Assembly (NCBI RefSeq): GCF_014203795.1
Contig: NZ_JACHJU010000001.1
Location: forward strand, 1,922,001 to 1,986,000
Direction: 5' to 3'
DNA: 64,000 bases
From: Streptosporangium album
Lineage (GTDB): Bacteria > Actinomycetota > Actinomycetes > Streptosporangiales > Streptosporangiaceae
The notes under the pieces are model-generated. The model was not told the DNA's origin. It made no database searches and saw only the letters and a program-made list of their open reading frames with translations. The translations under genes and the position numbers were made by a program. Each line of letters opens with the position of its first letter. Position 1 is the stretch's first letter. Below, piece after piece: positions 26,018 through 33,817 of the stretch.

Positions 26018-27420
26018 AGCGGGTGTACACCGGGCTGCGCGGCCGTCTGATCATCACCTTCACCCTGATCGCGGTGACGGCCTCGGCGCTGGTCGCGGGG
26101 ATCGGCTACGAGCTCGTCAAACGCCGTGTGATCGACCTCGCGGAGAACGTGGCCGTGAGCGAGGTGCGTGACACCCTGGAGGGGATCAGGGTGCCCATCG
26201 GCGCGCTCTGGCCGGGAGACAGCCCACCGACCGACGTCCAGATCAGCACGTTGCAGAAGAGCCTCCGCGTGCGGAACGGCGGGGTGGTGGTCCGCTATGA
26301 GACCTATCTCTACCCCGACGGCGCGTTCAGCATGGGCAACGTCCCCGCCGACCTCGACGCCGGGGCCACCCGGCGGCTGGTGACCAAGCGGCAGACGATC
26401 AACGGGAGGATGTGGCTGATCATCGGCACCCCCGTGTGGCGGATAGAGCCCATCCACACGGCCCAGCCCACCGGGATGACCGTCTTCGTGTTCGTCCCCC
26501 TCACCGCCGAGGAACAGCTCCTGAGCGACCTGCGGCAACCGCTGGCGGCGGCAGGGGCCGTCATGCTGGTCATCGCGCTCGCCCTGGCCCTGGTGTCGGC
26601 CCGGCGGGTGCTGCTGCCCGTCCGGCGGCTCGGGTCGGCGGCCCGGGCACTCGGCGCCGGTCACCTGGACACCCGCCTGCCCGTGCACGGTCAGGACGAG
26701 CTGGCCGAGCTCACCGCCACGTTCAACGACACCGCGGCCGCCCTGGAGCGGAGCGTGTCCGAGCTGCGCTCGCTGGAGGCGATGTCCCGCCGGTTCGTGG
26801 CCGACGTCTCCCATGAGCTGCGGACCCCGCTGACCGCGATGACCGCGGTGGCCGACATGCTCTCCGAGGAGGCCGACCGGCTGCCCCCGGAACCCGCGAC
26901 GGCCGTACGGCTGGTGCTGCGGGAGATCAGGCGGCTGCGGACCCTGGTGGAGCAGCTCATCGAGGCGAGCCGGTTCGACTCGGGCACGGCCACGCTGCAT
27001 GTGGACACCGTGAACATCGCCGACGTGGTCTGGGACTGCCTGAAGCTGCGCGGGTGGTCGGACCAGGTGCGGGTGAACGTGCCTCAGGGGCTGGCCTTCT
27101 CCGTCGACCCCCTGCGCTTCGACGTGATCCTGGCGAACCTGGTGGGCAACGCCCTGCGCCACGGCGGCCCCCCCGTCGTGGTGACCGTCCGCAGCACCGC
27201 GAACGGCATGGAGGTGAAGGTGCGCGACCACGGCAAGGGCATCCCGCCGACGGATCTGCCCCATGTGTTCGACCGTTTCTACAAGGCCGGCGCCCGGGGC
27301 GACGGGAGCGGCCTCGGCCTGTCCATCGCGCGGGCGAACGCCCGCCTGCACGGCGGCACCATCTCGGTACGTCCGCAGGACCCGGGCACCCTCTTCACCG
27401 TCTGGCTGCCCTCGGCATGA
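26014..27420 (+). CDS. Sensor histidine kinase (AfsQ2/MtrB-like)
   Basis: A 468-residue membrane kinase starting at a GTG that overlaps the regulator stop. TM1 lies at about residues 10-31, an extracytoplasmic sensor of about 130 residues follows, TM2 is AAGAVMLVIALALALVSA, then a HAMP segment, the H-box FVADVSHELRTPLTAM, the N-box ILANLVGNALRHGG, and G-boxes RDHGKGIPPTDLPHVFDRFY and GSGLGLSIARANARLHGG. All catalytic motifs are present. It forms an operon with the upstream regulator and the downstream lipoprotein, which overlaps its end as ATGA. Confidence 0.9.
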   Translation: MKRVYTGLRGRLIITFTLIAVTASALVAGIGYELVKRRVIDLAENVAVSEVRDTLEGIRVPIGALWPGDSPPTDVQISTLQKSLRVRNGGVVVRYETYLYPDGAFSMGNVPADLDAGATRRLVTKRQTINGRMWLIIGTPVWRIEPIHTAQPTGMTVFVFVPLTAEEQLLSDLRQPLAAAGAVMLVIALALALVSARRVLLPVRRLGSAARALGAGHLDTRLPVHGQDELAELTATFNDTAAALERSVSELRSLEAMSRRFVADVSHELRTPLTAMTAVADMLSEEADRLPPEPATAVRLVLREIRRLRTLVEQLIEASRFDSGTATLHVDTVNIADVVWDCLKLRGWSDQVRVNVPQGLAFSVDPLRFDVILANLVGNALRHGGPPVVVTVRSTANGMEVKVRDHGKGIPPTDLPHVFDRFYKAGARGDGSGLGLSIARANARLHGGTISVRPQDPGTLFTVWLPSA

Positions 27421-27995
27421 GGCCGCACCCCATGGCCGCACCCGGTGCCGGCAGGCGGCTCATGTGCCTGCTCGCGGCCGCCCTGACGCTGTCCGGCTGC
27501 GGGATCGCCCCCACCGGCGTCCAGGACGAGGGCCGCCCACCGGTGATCAGCTACAGCCCCACGTGGGTGACCGTCTACCTGCTCCGCGACGGCCGGCTGG
27601 AGCCCGTCAGGTTCCCGGTGGGCTCCGACTCCGCCAAGAGCATCATCGACACCCTGTTCCGTGCCGGGAAGGTGCCGCCGAGGCCGGAGCTGAGCACCGC
27701 GCTCAACTCCTTCCGCCACTACGACACCGAGACCACCCGGTACTCGGCCGCCTCCCAGCGCAACGAACCCGAGGACAACCTGGGGTATCGGCTGAACGTG
27801 CTCATCACGGGTGAGGGCACGATCACCAGGCAGGGGCTCGCCCAGATCACCTGCACCATCAGGCAGAACAAACAGGAGAGCATCTGGAGCGTCGAGGTCA
27901 CCCGGCTGTTCCCGGGGCCCCCGCAGTCCTTCAAGGAGCACACCTGCTTCGAGTATCGCGACCTCGCCGCCGACGGCGTGCGCCTGCCTCCGTGA
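27417..27995 (+). CDS. Lipoprotein with GerM-like segment, third gene of the two-component operon
   Basis: A 192-residue secreted lipoprotein. The signal peptide ends in the lipobox LTLSGC (Cys about 25). The mature part contains TVYLLRDGRLEPVRFPVGSD and AKSIIDTLFRAGKVPPR, resembling one GerM-type domain as in LpqB, the lipoprotein that follows MtrAB. LpqB is about 580 residues with further domains; this one is a short version, like the lipoproteins accompanying AfsQ-type systems. It probably tunes the kinase sensor from outside the membrane. Start ATG at 27417 overlaps the kinase stop by four bases; a bidirectional terminator follows. Confidence 0.82.
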   Translation: MRPHPMAAPGAGRRLMCLLAAALTLSGCGIAPTGVQDEGRPPVISYSPTWVTVYLLRDGRLEPVRFPVGSDSAKSIIDTLFRAGKVPPRPELSTALNSFRHYDTETTRYSAASQRNEPEDNLGYRLNVLITGEGTITRQGLAQITCTIRQNKQESIWSVEVTRLFPGPPQSFKEHTCFEYRDLAADGVRLPP

Positions 27996-28035
27996 CCCGG
28001 ACGGGGAGCACGCCCGGCGGTCACGGGTGAGAGCG

Positions 28036-28087
28036 GGATCCCGTCCCCCGGGCCGTCCGGACGGCGCCGGCCCGGGGGACGGGATCC
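28036..28087. terminator. Bidirectional terminator with a 20-bp perfect stem
   Basis: The arms at 28036-28055 and 28068-28087 (left arm begins GGATCCCGTCCC) are perfectly complementary over 20 bp around a 12-base loop. It sits between the convergent lipoprotein (stop 27995) and PhoH (stop 28093) genes and could terminate both. Confidence 0.85.
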
Positions 28088-28092
28088 GCGGC

Positions 28093-29415
28093 CTACATCG
28101 TGACGTCCTCCAGCATCTCGGTGACCAGTGCGGCGATCGGCGAGCGCTCCGAGCGGGTCAGTGTGACGTGCGCGAACAACGGGTGGCCCTTGAGCTTCTC
28201 CACCACGGCCACCACGCCGTCGTGCCTGCCGACCCGGAGGTTGTCACGCTGGGCGACGTCGTGGGTGAGCACGACCCTGGAGTTGGCCCCGACCCGGCTC
28301 AGCACCGTCAGGAGCACCCCGCGCTCCAGCGACTGCGCCTCGTCCACGATCACGAAGGCGTCATGCAGGGAGCGGCCGCGGATGTGGGTGAGCGGGAGGA
28401 CCTCCAGCATGCCCCTGTCCATGACCTCCTCGATCACCTCGGGCGTGGTGACCGCGCCCAGGGTGTCGTAGACGGCCTGCGCCCACGGGCCCATCTTCTC
28501 GTTCTCGGAGCCGGGCAGGTAGCCCAGGTCCTGGCCGCCCACGGCGTACAGCGGGCGGAAGACGATGACCTTGCGGTGCTGGCGGCGCTCCAGAACGGCT
28601 TCCAGGCCCGCGCAGAGGGCCAGGGCGGACTTGCCGGTGCCCGCCCGGCCGCCCATCGACACGATGCCGACCTCGGGGTCCATCAGGAGGTCGAGCGCGA
28701 TGCGCTGTTCGGCGGAACGGCCGTGCAGGCCGAACACCTCCCGGTCGCCGCGGACCAGGCGCACCGACTTGTCGGGCAGCACCCGCCCCAGCGCCGACCC
28801 CCGGCTGGACAGCAGCCTCAGGCCCGTGTGGGTGGGCAGGTCACGGGCGTCGGCCAGATCGGCGGTGCCGTGCTCGAAGAGCGTCTCGACGTCCTCGGCG
28901 GTCACCTGGAGTTCGGCCATGCCGGTCCATCCGGACTCGACCACCAGCTCGGCGCGGTACTCCTCCGCGGCGAGACCGATGGAGGCGGCCTTGACGCGCA
29001 GCGGCAGGTCCTTGGAGACCAGCACCACGTCGCGCCCCTCGGCGGCGAGGGTCCGCGCCACGGTGAGGATGCGGGTGTCGTTGTCGCCGAGCCGGAAGCC
29101 GACGGGCAGGATCGATGGGTCGCTGTGGTTGAGTTCGACCCGTAGGCTTCCCTCGCCGATCGGCATGGGCTCGTCCAGCCGCCCGTGTGTCACCCGCAGG
29201 TCGTCGAGGTACCTCAGCGCCTTACGGGCGAAGTATCCGAGCTCTGGATGATGGCGTTTGCCCTCCAACTCGGTGATGACGACGATCGGGAGGACGACCT
29301 CATGCTCTGCGAAGCGGCTCATCGCCGCTGGATCCGCCAGCAGTACCGAGGTGTCCAGGACGTACGTACGCCGACTGGTGGCCGGCGACGTGGGTGAGGA
29401 CGAAGGGTTTGCCAC
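28093..29415 (-). CDS. phoH: PIN domain-PhoH ATPase fusion (PhoH2-type)
   Basis: A 440-residue protein joining an N-terminal PIN nuclease domain (residues about 15-150; acidic residues in [19 protein letters not shown] and GDNDTRIL) to a PhoH ATPase domain with Walker [14 protein letters not shown] and Walker [14 protein letters not shown]. Homologues in mycobacteria are reported to couple RNA unwinding and cleavage. The GTG at 29415 has GGGGGAGAACGC upstream and is preferred over the ATG at 29436. Mycobacterial phoH2 is preceded by a small phoAT antitoxin gene; no such frame is apparent in the 242 bp upstream. Confidence 0.9.
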   Translation of the reverse strand: MANPSSSPTSPATSRRTYVLDTSVLLADPAAMSRFAEHEVVLPIVVITELEGKRHHPELGYFARKALRYLDDLRVTHGRLDEPMPIGEGSLRVELNHSDPSILPVGFRLGDNDTRILTVARTLAAEGRDVVLVSKDLPLRVKAASIGLAAEEYRAELVVESGWTGMAELQVTAEDVETLFEHGTADLADARDLPTHTGLRLLSSRGSALGRVLPDKSVRLVRGDREVFGLHGRSAEQRIALDLLMDPEVGIVSMGGRAGTGKSALALCAGLEAVLERRQHRKVIVFRPLYAVGGQDLGYLPGSENEKMGPWAQAVYDTLGAVTTPEVIEEVMDRGMLEVLPLTHIRGRSLHDAFVIVDEAQSLERGVLLTVLSRVGANSRVVLTHDVAQRDNLRVGRHDGVVAVVEKLKGHPLFAHVTLTRSERSPIAALVTEMLEDVTM

Positions 29416-29618
29416 GCGTTCTCCCCCGGGCGCCATGGGGGGCGCCCTGCCATGAGCTGGGATGCGGACCGGATTCGGGCCCCCGCTCGCGGCTTGCCGA
29501 GGAGGCGCCGGTGCCCGGCCCTTCTTGGCAGTGGTGACGCAAAGGCGGGCCCTCTCCGGAGTAGGCGGGCTGTGCCCGACTACTTGTTACGGTACGTCCT
29601 GAATACCCAGTTTCCAAA

Positions 29619-29634
29619 GGGACATGCCTGTCCC
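29619..29634. repeat. Short hairpin between uppS and phoH
   Basis: GGGACA at 29619-29624 pairs with TGTCCC at 29629-29634 around a 4-base loop, just downstream of the uppS stop (29658) on the minus strand. It is a weak candidate terminator or attenuator. The rest of the 242-bp gap shows no gene. Confidence 0.35.
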
Positions 29635-29657
29635 AAAGGGGGTGTTCACGTGATGTT

Positions 29658-30425
29658 TCAGTTTCCGTACCGTCGATGCCGCGCGGCATACGAGCGGAGA
29701 GCCCGCAAGAAATCGACTCTGCGGAAGTCAGGCCAATAGGCCTCGCAGAAGTAAAATTCGGAGTGGGCGCTCTGCCAGAGCAGGAATCCGGAGAGCCGCT
29801 GCTCTCCCGAGGTCCGGATGACGAGATCCGGGTCGGGCTGACCGCGCGTGTAGAGATGCTCCGCGATGTGCTCCACATCGAGGACCTCGACCAGGTCCTC
29901 GATGCTCGCGCCCTTGCTGGCGTGCTCCTGGAGAAGGGAGCGCACCGCATCAGCGATCTCACGCCTTCCTCCATACCCAACAGCAACGTTCACAATCAAA
30001 CCCGGACGGTGTGATGTTGCGTCTTTTGCATTTTTCAGGACATGGGCCGTGTGGTCGGGCAGAAGATCGAGCGCGCCCATGGGCTTGATGTGCCATCCGT
30101 CGGCGACGAGCTCCTGGACCAGGTCCTCGATGATCTTCACCAGGAGGTCCAGCTCGTCCTTGGGCCGGTTGATGTTGTCGTTGGACAGCAGCCACACCGT
30201 GACGACCTCGACACCCGCCTCACGGCACCAGCCGAGGAGCTCGAAGATCTTGTCCGCGCCCTTGCGATGACCCCGGCTGACGTCGTCGAGCCCCATCGAG
30301 CGCGCCCAGCGCCGGTTCCCGTCCACGATGACGCCGACATGCCTGGGGGCCATCTCCTTCTGACGGGACAGCTTCGTTTCCAGCCGTCGCTCATACAGCC
30401 GGTAGACGAGATCGCGCACGCCCAT
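29658..30425 (-). CDS. uppS: Short-chain Z-isoprenyl diphosphate synthase (UppS family)
   Basis: A 255-residue cis-prenyltransferase that condenses isopentenyl diphosphate onto an allylic primer at the cytoplasmic membrane, supplying polyprenyl carrier precursors. Features: GVIVDGNRRWARSMGLDDVS with catalytic Asp near residue 36, GWCREAGVEVVTVWLLSNDN, and the C-terminal signature DLVIRTSGEQRLSGFLLWQ with SEFYFCEAYWPDFRRVDFL. The YGN C-terminus and sequence resemble the mycobacterial Z,E-farnesyl type more than the long-chain enzyme; product length is inferred. ATG at 30425. The uppS-phoH adjacency is common in actinomycetes. Confidence 0.88.
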   Translation of the reverse strand: MGVRDLVYRLYERRLETKLSRQKEMAPRHVGVIVDGNRRWARSMGLDDVSRGHRKGADKIFELLGWCREAGVEVVTVWLLSNDNINRPKDELDLLVKIIEDLVQELVADGWHIKPMGALDLLPDHTAHVLKNAKDATSHRPGLIVNVAVGYGGRREIADAVRSLLQEHASKGASIEDLVEVLDVEHIAEHLYTRGQPDPDLVIRTSGEQRLSGFLLWQSAHSEFYFCEAYWPDFRRVDFLRALRSYAARHRRYGN

Positions 30426-30506
30426 TGGAGCCCCTCCCCCCAGACGCCCGTCGTCGAAGGGCGCTGACAGGCAATTATCGCCGCACTGAAGACCTCTCCG
30501 CCCCGT

Positions 30507-31034
30507 CTATCGGGTTCCGGTTGAGTTGCCTGACTTCTCCGGCGCCAGGCACTCCTCCGCCTCGGTGACAAGTGCCTCCACGAAAGCAGCCAGCTCAGCC
30601 GAGGTGAGAACGGCCCGCATGCCCACTCCGCCGCCGCCTCCCCAGGCCTCCACGAAGGCTCTTCTGGTCAGTCGCCATTCGCCCACGGCTCCTTGCTGCG
30701 CGGGGATCCAGATGGGGATGGTACGCAGCTGACATCGGAGTTCGCCCCCGCTGACAATCCCGTTCCTGGCCCGATAACGAAAGGCGAACAGTTCTTCCTC
30801 TTCGGGAAACCGGTCGTCGGGGTCGGGCCACTGCGCCTCATAGTCGGCACGGGCCTCGGCGACGCCCCTGGCGAGCCGGACGAGGAGCCAGCCGCACCGC
30901 TCCCCCACCGTTCCGTAGAGCGTGCCGTCGCGATGGAGCTCGAGCGTCACCTCGTACGGCAGGCCGACACTGTCACGGCACGCCACCGGCGTAACGGTCA
31001 GATACGACCCATCAAGACAACGCAGTCCCCCCAC
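30507..31034 (-). CDS. Conserved-looking hypothetical protein, 175 residues
   Basis: No family recognised. The protein has beta-rich N-terminal segments (YEVTLELHRDGTLYGTVGER), an acidic DPDDRFPEEEELFAFRYRAR stretch, a Gly-rich turn (EAWGGGGGVGMRAVL), and a C-terminal amphipathic helix (LTSAELAAFVEALVTEAEEC). No signal peptide or membrane helix. Codon use is typical for the neighbourhood, supporting a real gene. It is 81 bp upstream of uppS on the same strand. Two in-frame alternatives for the start cannot be ruled out. Confidence 0.55.
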   Translation of the reverse strand: MGGLRCLDGSYLTVTPVACRDSVGLPYEVTLELHRDGTLYGTVGERCGWLLVRLARGVAEARADYEAQWPDPDDRFPEEEELFAFRYRARNGIVSGGELRCQLRTIPIWIPAQQGAVGEWRLTRRAFVEAWGGGGGVGMRAVLTSAELAAFVEALVTEAEECLAPEKSGNSTGTR

Positions 31035-31121
31035 CTCAGAGAGGTTATCCCCGGCACAGCCTGCTAAAACGTTCTTAACGCCGGCCGTGTCCGCGCCACC
31101 CGGGCGGCTGCGGAACAGGCC

Positions 31122-31370
31122 TCACCCACCGCTGCCGCAGCTGCCGCCACCGTCGCCGCCGCCCCAACCGTCGCCCCAGCCTTCGCCTGCGGCTCCCGAG
31201 TTCGAGATCGGCGCCGACCAGGTCGGGGACGGTCGTGAAGCGCCTCTCCTCTTGCGGGCCTTGAGGGAGCGCCTCGCCGGTCTCCCCACGATCCTCAGCG
31301 CTCTCAGTACGGTCAGACACGCCATCACCAACATGATGAAGGTGATCACGGCGATCAGAACGGGCATCAT
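31122..31370 (-). CDS. Small membrane protein with Gly/Cys-rich tail in the MNIO operon
   Basis: An 82-residue protein. Start is ATG at 31370 with GGAGGTCGAC directly upstream; a longer frame to 31577 runs through the neighbour and is rejected. One helix (MMPVLIAVITFIMLVMACLT), a basic stretch (RRSLKARKRRGA), and a C-terminus of GWGDGWGGGDGGGSCGSGG with one Cys. The tail closely echoes that of the TIGR04222-like protein at the head of the same operon. Tail similarity and position suggest both are substrates of, or bind, the same modifying enzyme (DUF692/MNIO). No known function. Confidence 0.65.
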   Translation of the reverse strand: MMPVLIAVITFIMLVMACLTVLRALRIVGRPARRSLKARKRRGASRPSPTWSAPISNSGAAGEGWGDGWGGGDGGGSCGSGG

Positions 31371-31428
31371 GTCGACCTCCGGGAGGAGCCCCTGACAGTG
31401 GTTGGACGGACGGCACCCGCGAGAGGTC

Positions 31429-31839
31429 TCACGGCCTTCGCAGGAACCGGGACCACCGGCGGGGCACGGCGGGCGGCTCCGGCTCCGGTGGCAGGCGGCC
31501 CGCCTCCCCGAGGCGGCCGGCGAAGGCGTGGGCGTCGGCGCGGGAGCCACCGGGCGGCTTGGGACGGCCTCGCGCATACTCCTCGAACTCCCGGGCGAAC
31601 CCGTCGCCGAGCAGCACGACCAGATCCGGCCGGAGCCGGGCCACCGCCCCGCGCCGCTTGGAGATCAGGCTGGCGGCCTGGATCCGGAGCCGTTCCCCGT
31701 CGAACCCGGGCGGCGCCTCGCCTCCGGCGACCAGGGCGGCCAGCAGCCCCGCCTGTGCCCCGGCCAGAGCCGCCCGGGCTCCGTCGCCCGGACCGCTCCC
31801 GTCCCGGCCCCGCGCGGGCGAAGCGTGGCTCTCAGACAC
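31429..31839 (-). CDS. Putative partner protein of the DUF692/MNIO enzyme
   Basis: A 136-residue protein starting at a GTG that overlaps the last codons of the DUF692 gene (8-base overlap), so expression is coupled. The N-terminal half is Ala/Gly-rich helical ([19 protein letters not shown]). The rest reads [40 protein letters not shown] and [12 protein letters not shown], a pattern I recall in actinomycete proteins next to DUF692 (SCO6045-like); not verified. In other MNIO systems a partner binds substrate and presents it to the iron enzyme. That role is inferred here from position. Confidence 0.65.
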   Translation of the reverse strand: MSESHASPARGRDGSGPGDGARAALAGAQAGLLAALVAGGEAPPGFDGERLRIQAASLISKRRGAVARLRPDLVVLLGDGFAREFEEYARGRPKPPGGSRADAHAFAGRLGEAGRLPPEPEPPAVPRRWSRFLRRP

Positions 31840-32644
31840 GGGCCATCGCGCCGCGGATCCGGCCGAGCTCCGCTCCAAGCGCGGCGTCGCTGGGGTAGTC
31901 GTCGTCCCACTCGAGTAGCACGCCGGGCGGGTCGACCCGGGCGCAGAGCTCGGACAGGATGTCCAGCACCTCGCCGGGGACGTGGGCGGTGTGGGTGTCG
32001 TGCCAGACGCCGTGACGGGAGTGGCCGCCGGCGACGTGCACGTAGGCGAGCTCGGACAGCGGCAGGCCGTCCAGCGCGGCGGTGGCCGCCAGGCCCAGGT
32101 TCACCTGGTTGGTGTAGAGGTTGGCCACGTCGACCAGGAGCTTGACCCCGGTCGTCTCCACCAGTTCGCCGAGGAACTGCGCCTCGGTCATCTCGTCCTC
32201 CGGCCAGCCGAACAGGGCCGCCACGTTCTCCAGGGCCAGGGGGACGGGGAGCGCCGCCTGCGCCCGCCGTACGTTCTCGGCGATCACCGACAGCGCGGCC
32301 CTGGTGCGCGGGACCGGGAGGAGGTGACCGGCCTCCATGCCGCCCGCGCGGACGAAGGCCAGGTGCTCGCTGACCAGCGGTGCGTCCAGGGCGCGCGCGC
32401 AGGCCGCCAGGTGCGCCAGCCTGGCGGGATCCGGCGGCTCGGCACCGCCCACGCCCAGCCCGACGCCGTGCGGGATCACCGGCACACCCCGGGCGAGGAG
32501 CACCCGCAGCGACTCCGGGAGCCGGTCGGGATGCACGTTCTCGGCGACGACCTCGACGAAGTCGACGCCCGGCAGGCGCTCCACCGTCAGGTCGATCTCC
32601 GCGCGCCAGCCGATGCCGACGCCCAAGGACCCGGATCCGGGCAT
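31832..32644 (-). CDS. DUF692 family multinuclear non-heme iron oxidative enzyme (MNIO)
   Basis: A 270-residue TIM-barrel iron enzyme. Family metal-ligand motifs are all present in order: [85 protein letters not shown] and [11 protein letters not shown]. Characterised relatives (MbnB, TglH and others) oxidatively modify residues, mostly Cys, in peptides. ATG at 32644 is preferred because GGGGGAG is 5 bases upstream; a GTG at 32650 overlaps the stop of the 39-residue ORF. Neighbours on both sides encode membrane proteins with Gly/Cys tails, the likely substrates, and the partner gene overlaps its end. Confidence 0.88.
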   Translation of the reverse strand: MPGSGSLGVGIGWRAEIDLTVERLPGVDFVEVVAENVHPDRLPESLRVLLARGVPVIPHGVGLGVGGAEPPDPARLAHLAACARALDAPLVSEHLAFVRAGGMEAGHLLPVPRTRAALSVIAENVRRAQAALPVPLALENVAALFGWPEDEMTEAQFLGELVETTGVKLLVDVANLYTNQVNLGLAATAALDGLPLSELAYVHVAGGHSRHGVWHDTHTAHVPGEVLDILSELCARVDPPGVLLEWDDDYPSDAALGAELGRIRGAMARV

Positions 32645-32646
32645 CC

Positions 32647-32766
32647 TCACTCCCCCTTACCGACCACCGGGACGGGCCGTCCGGGCACCGTCACGGCCCC
32701 CTTGGCCACCGCTGAGAACCGCTTGGACTCCGTCACGACCTCCTCGGCCACGGACCGCTCACTCAC
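32647..32766 (-). CDS. 39-residue ORF between the Gly/Cys-tail protein and the MNIO gene
   Basis: The frame begins with GTG at 32766, overlapping the stop of the TIGR04222-like gene, and ends at 32647, two bases before the MNIO ATG. The peptide begins [20 protein letters not shown] and ends [15 protein letters not shown]. It fills the whole 108-bp gap between the two larger genes with no untranslated bases. It has no Cys and no membrane helix. It may be a genuine small protein, a precursor peptide, or a coupling frame that carries ribosomes to the MNIO start. Too short to recognise by homology. Confidence 0.5.
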   Translation of the reverse strand: MSERSVAEEVVTESKRFSAVAKGAVTVPGRPVPVVGKGE

Positions 32767-33730
32767 CACCGCCACCGCACCCACCACCGCCACCGCAGCT
32801 CGACCCGCCTCCGCAGCTCGACCCGCCCGAGTCTCCTCCGCCCCAGCCGCCGGAGCCGAAGTCGCCGCCGCCGCCGAAGGAGGAGCCGTCGCCCGAGCTT
32901 GAGGACCCGCCCCCGCAGGAGCCGCCGGCGCAGCTCGTGGAGCTCTGCGGGGAGGTGCGCCTCAGTTCCTCCTCCAGGCCCGGGTCGCCGAGCTCGCCCA
33001 GGCCGTACAGCGCGACCGGGACCCCGACCGCGAGGGCCAGGTTCGCGCCCATGGGCTGGGCGCCGCGCACGTGGGTCCTGCGGGCGGAATCGAGCGCGTC
33101 ATGACCCGCCTTGCTGAGGACCCCCCGCAGCGCGCGCCTCTGCCTGACGTAGGTGACCAGGGCGCCGATCACCGCGACCGCGCTGAGCAGCAGCGCGGCC
33201 GTGCCCTGGACCTCCCGCACGGGGATGGACACGACGACACCGACCAGGAAGACGGCGCCGAACACCGAGAGGACCAGCAGCCGGTTCAGCAGCCTCATCG
33301 CACCGGCGAGCGCGCCGTCGGGCACCAGCAGCCCCAGGCCGGTCAGGTGGTGGCGCAGATCGCTCATGGCCGGGCCGTCGGCCACCGTACGGCGGAGCTC
33401 CGCCGCCGGGCAGGAGCCGCCCCTGGCGTGGAGGGCGTCCAGAACGGCCTGCTCGACCGGCTCGGAGGAGAGCGGAGCGCCCCTCACCAGGCTGACCTGG
33501 CCGCCCCTCGACACGCGGACGCCCCCACCCTTGGCCAGCATGCCGAGTGCCGTGTTGACCGTCCGCAACGGCCCGCCGGACAGGTAGGCGAGCTCGTAGG
33601 GGGACGGCCTGCCCCCGTAGTGCCCGGCCACGGCCGAGCGGACCCGGCGGTGCTCACGGCGCAGTGCCGTGGCCATGGCGCTGACGGCGAGGACGAGGAC
33701 GAGGGCTATGACGAACAGCACGGCTTCCAT
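32759..33730 (-). CDS. TIGR04222-like membrane protein with Gly/Ser/Cys-rich C-terminal tail
   Basis: A 323-residue protein. N-terminal helix (AVLFVIALVLVLAVSAMATA), a cytoplasmic domain with PSPYELAYLSGGPLRTVNTA, GGQVSLVRGAPLSSEPVEQ and VLDALHARGG typical of TIGR04222 proteins, two or three further helices (LLVLSVFGAVFLVGVVVSI; TAALLLSAVAVIGALVTYV; ANLALAVGVPVALYGLGEL), then a tail of about 65 residues made mostly of Gly and Ser with five Cys, ending [14 protein letters not shown]. Start is ATG at 33730 with GGAGGCGGAC upstream. It heads a tight operon with the MNIO enzyme; its tail is the obvious candidate for Cys modification. Confidence 0.8.
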   Translation of the reverse strand: MEAVLFVIALVLVLAVSAMATALRREHRRVRSAVAGHYGGRPSPYELAYLSGGPLRTVNTALGMLAKGGGVRVSRGGQVSLVRGAPLSSEPVEQAVLDALHARGGSCPAAELRRTVADGPAMSDLRHHLTGLGLLVPDGALAGAMRLLNRLLVLSVFGAVFLVGVVVSIPVREVQGTAALLLSAVAVIGALVTYVRQRRALRGVLSKAGHDALDSARRTHVRGAQPMGANLALAVGVPVALYGLGELGDPGLEEELRRTSPQSSTSCAGGSCGGGSSSSGDGSSFGGGGDFGSGGWGGGDSGGSSCGGGSSCGGGGGCGGGGE

Positions 33731-33751
33731 GTCCGCCTCCGGGGAGAGAAG

Positions 33752-33769
33752 ACGGGGCGTGTGCCCCGT
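33752..33769 (-). terminator. Hairpin after pckG
   Basis: ACGGGGC at 33752-33758 and GCCCCGT at 33763-33769 form a perfect 7-bp stem with a 4-base loop. It lies 49-66 bp past the pckG stop and 22 bp before the TIGR04222-like ATG, so it may separate pckG from the MNIO operon, whose promoter would then have to lie in the short gap or within pckG. Confidence 0.5.
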
Positions 33770-33817
33770 TGTCATGTAGACGCACGGGGCCACACGAAGG
33801 TTTCGCCGGAACGGCTT

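Noticed and set aside
25996..27441. Long open frames antisense to real genes, such as 25996-27441 (-), 6272-7510 (-) and 47457-49352 (+).
   Set aside because: They are His/Arg/Gly/Pro-rich mirror frames typical of high-GC DNA; the opposite strand has recognisable proteins.
29437..29657. A phoAT-like antitoxin gene upstream of PIN-PhoH.
   Set aside because: No minus-strand frame with a start codon and ribosome site was found in this gap.
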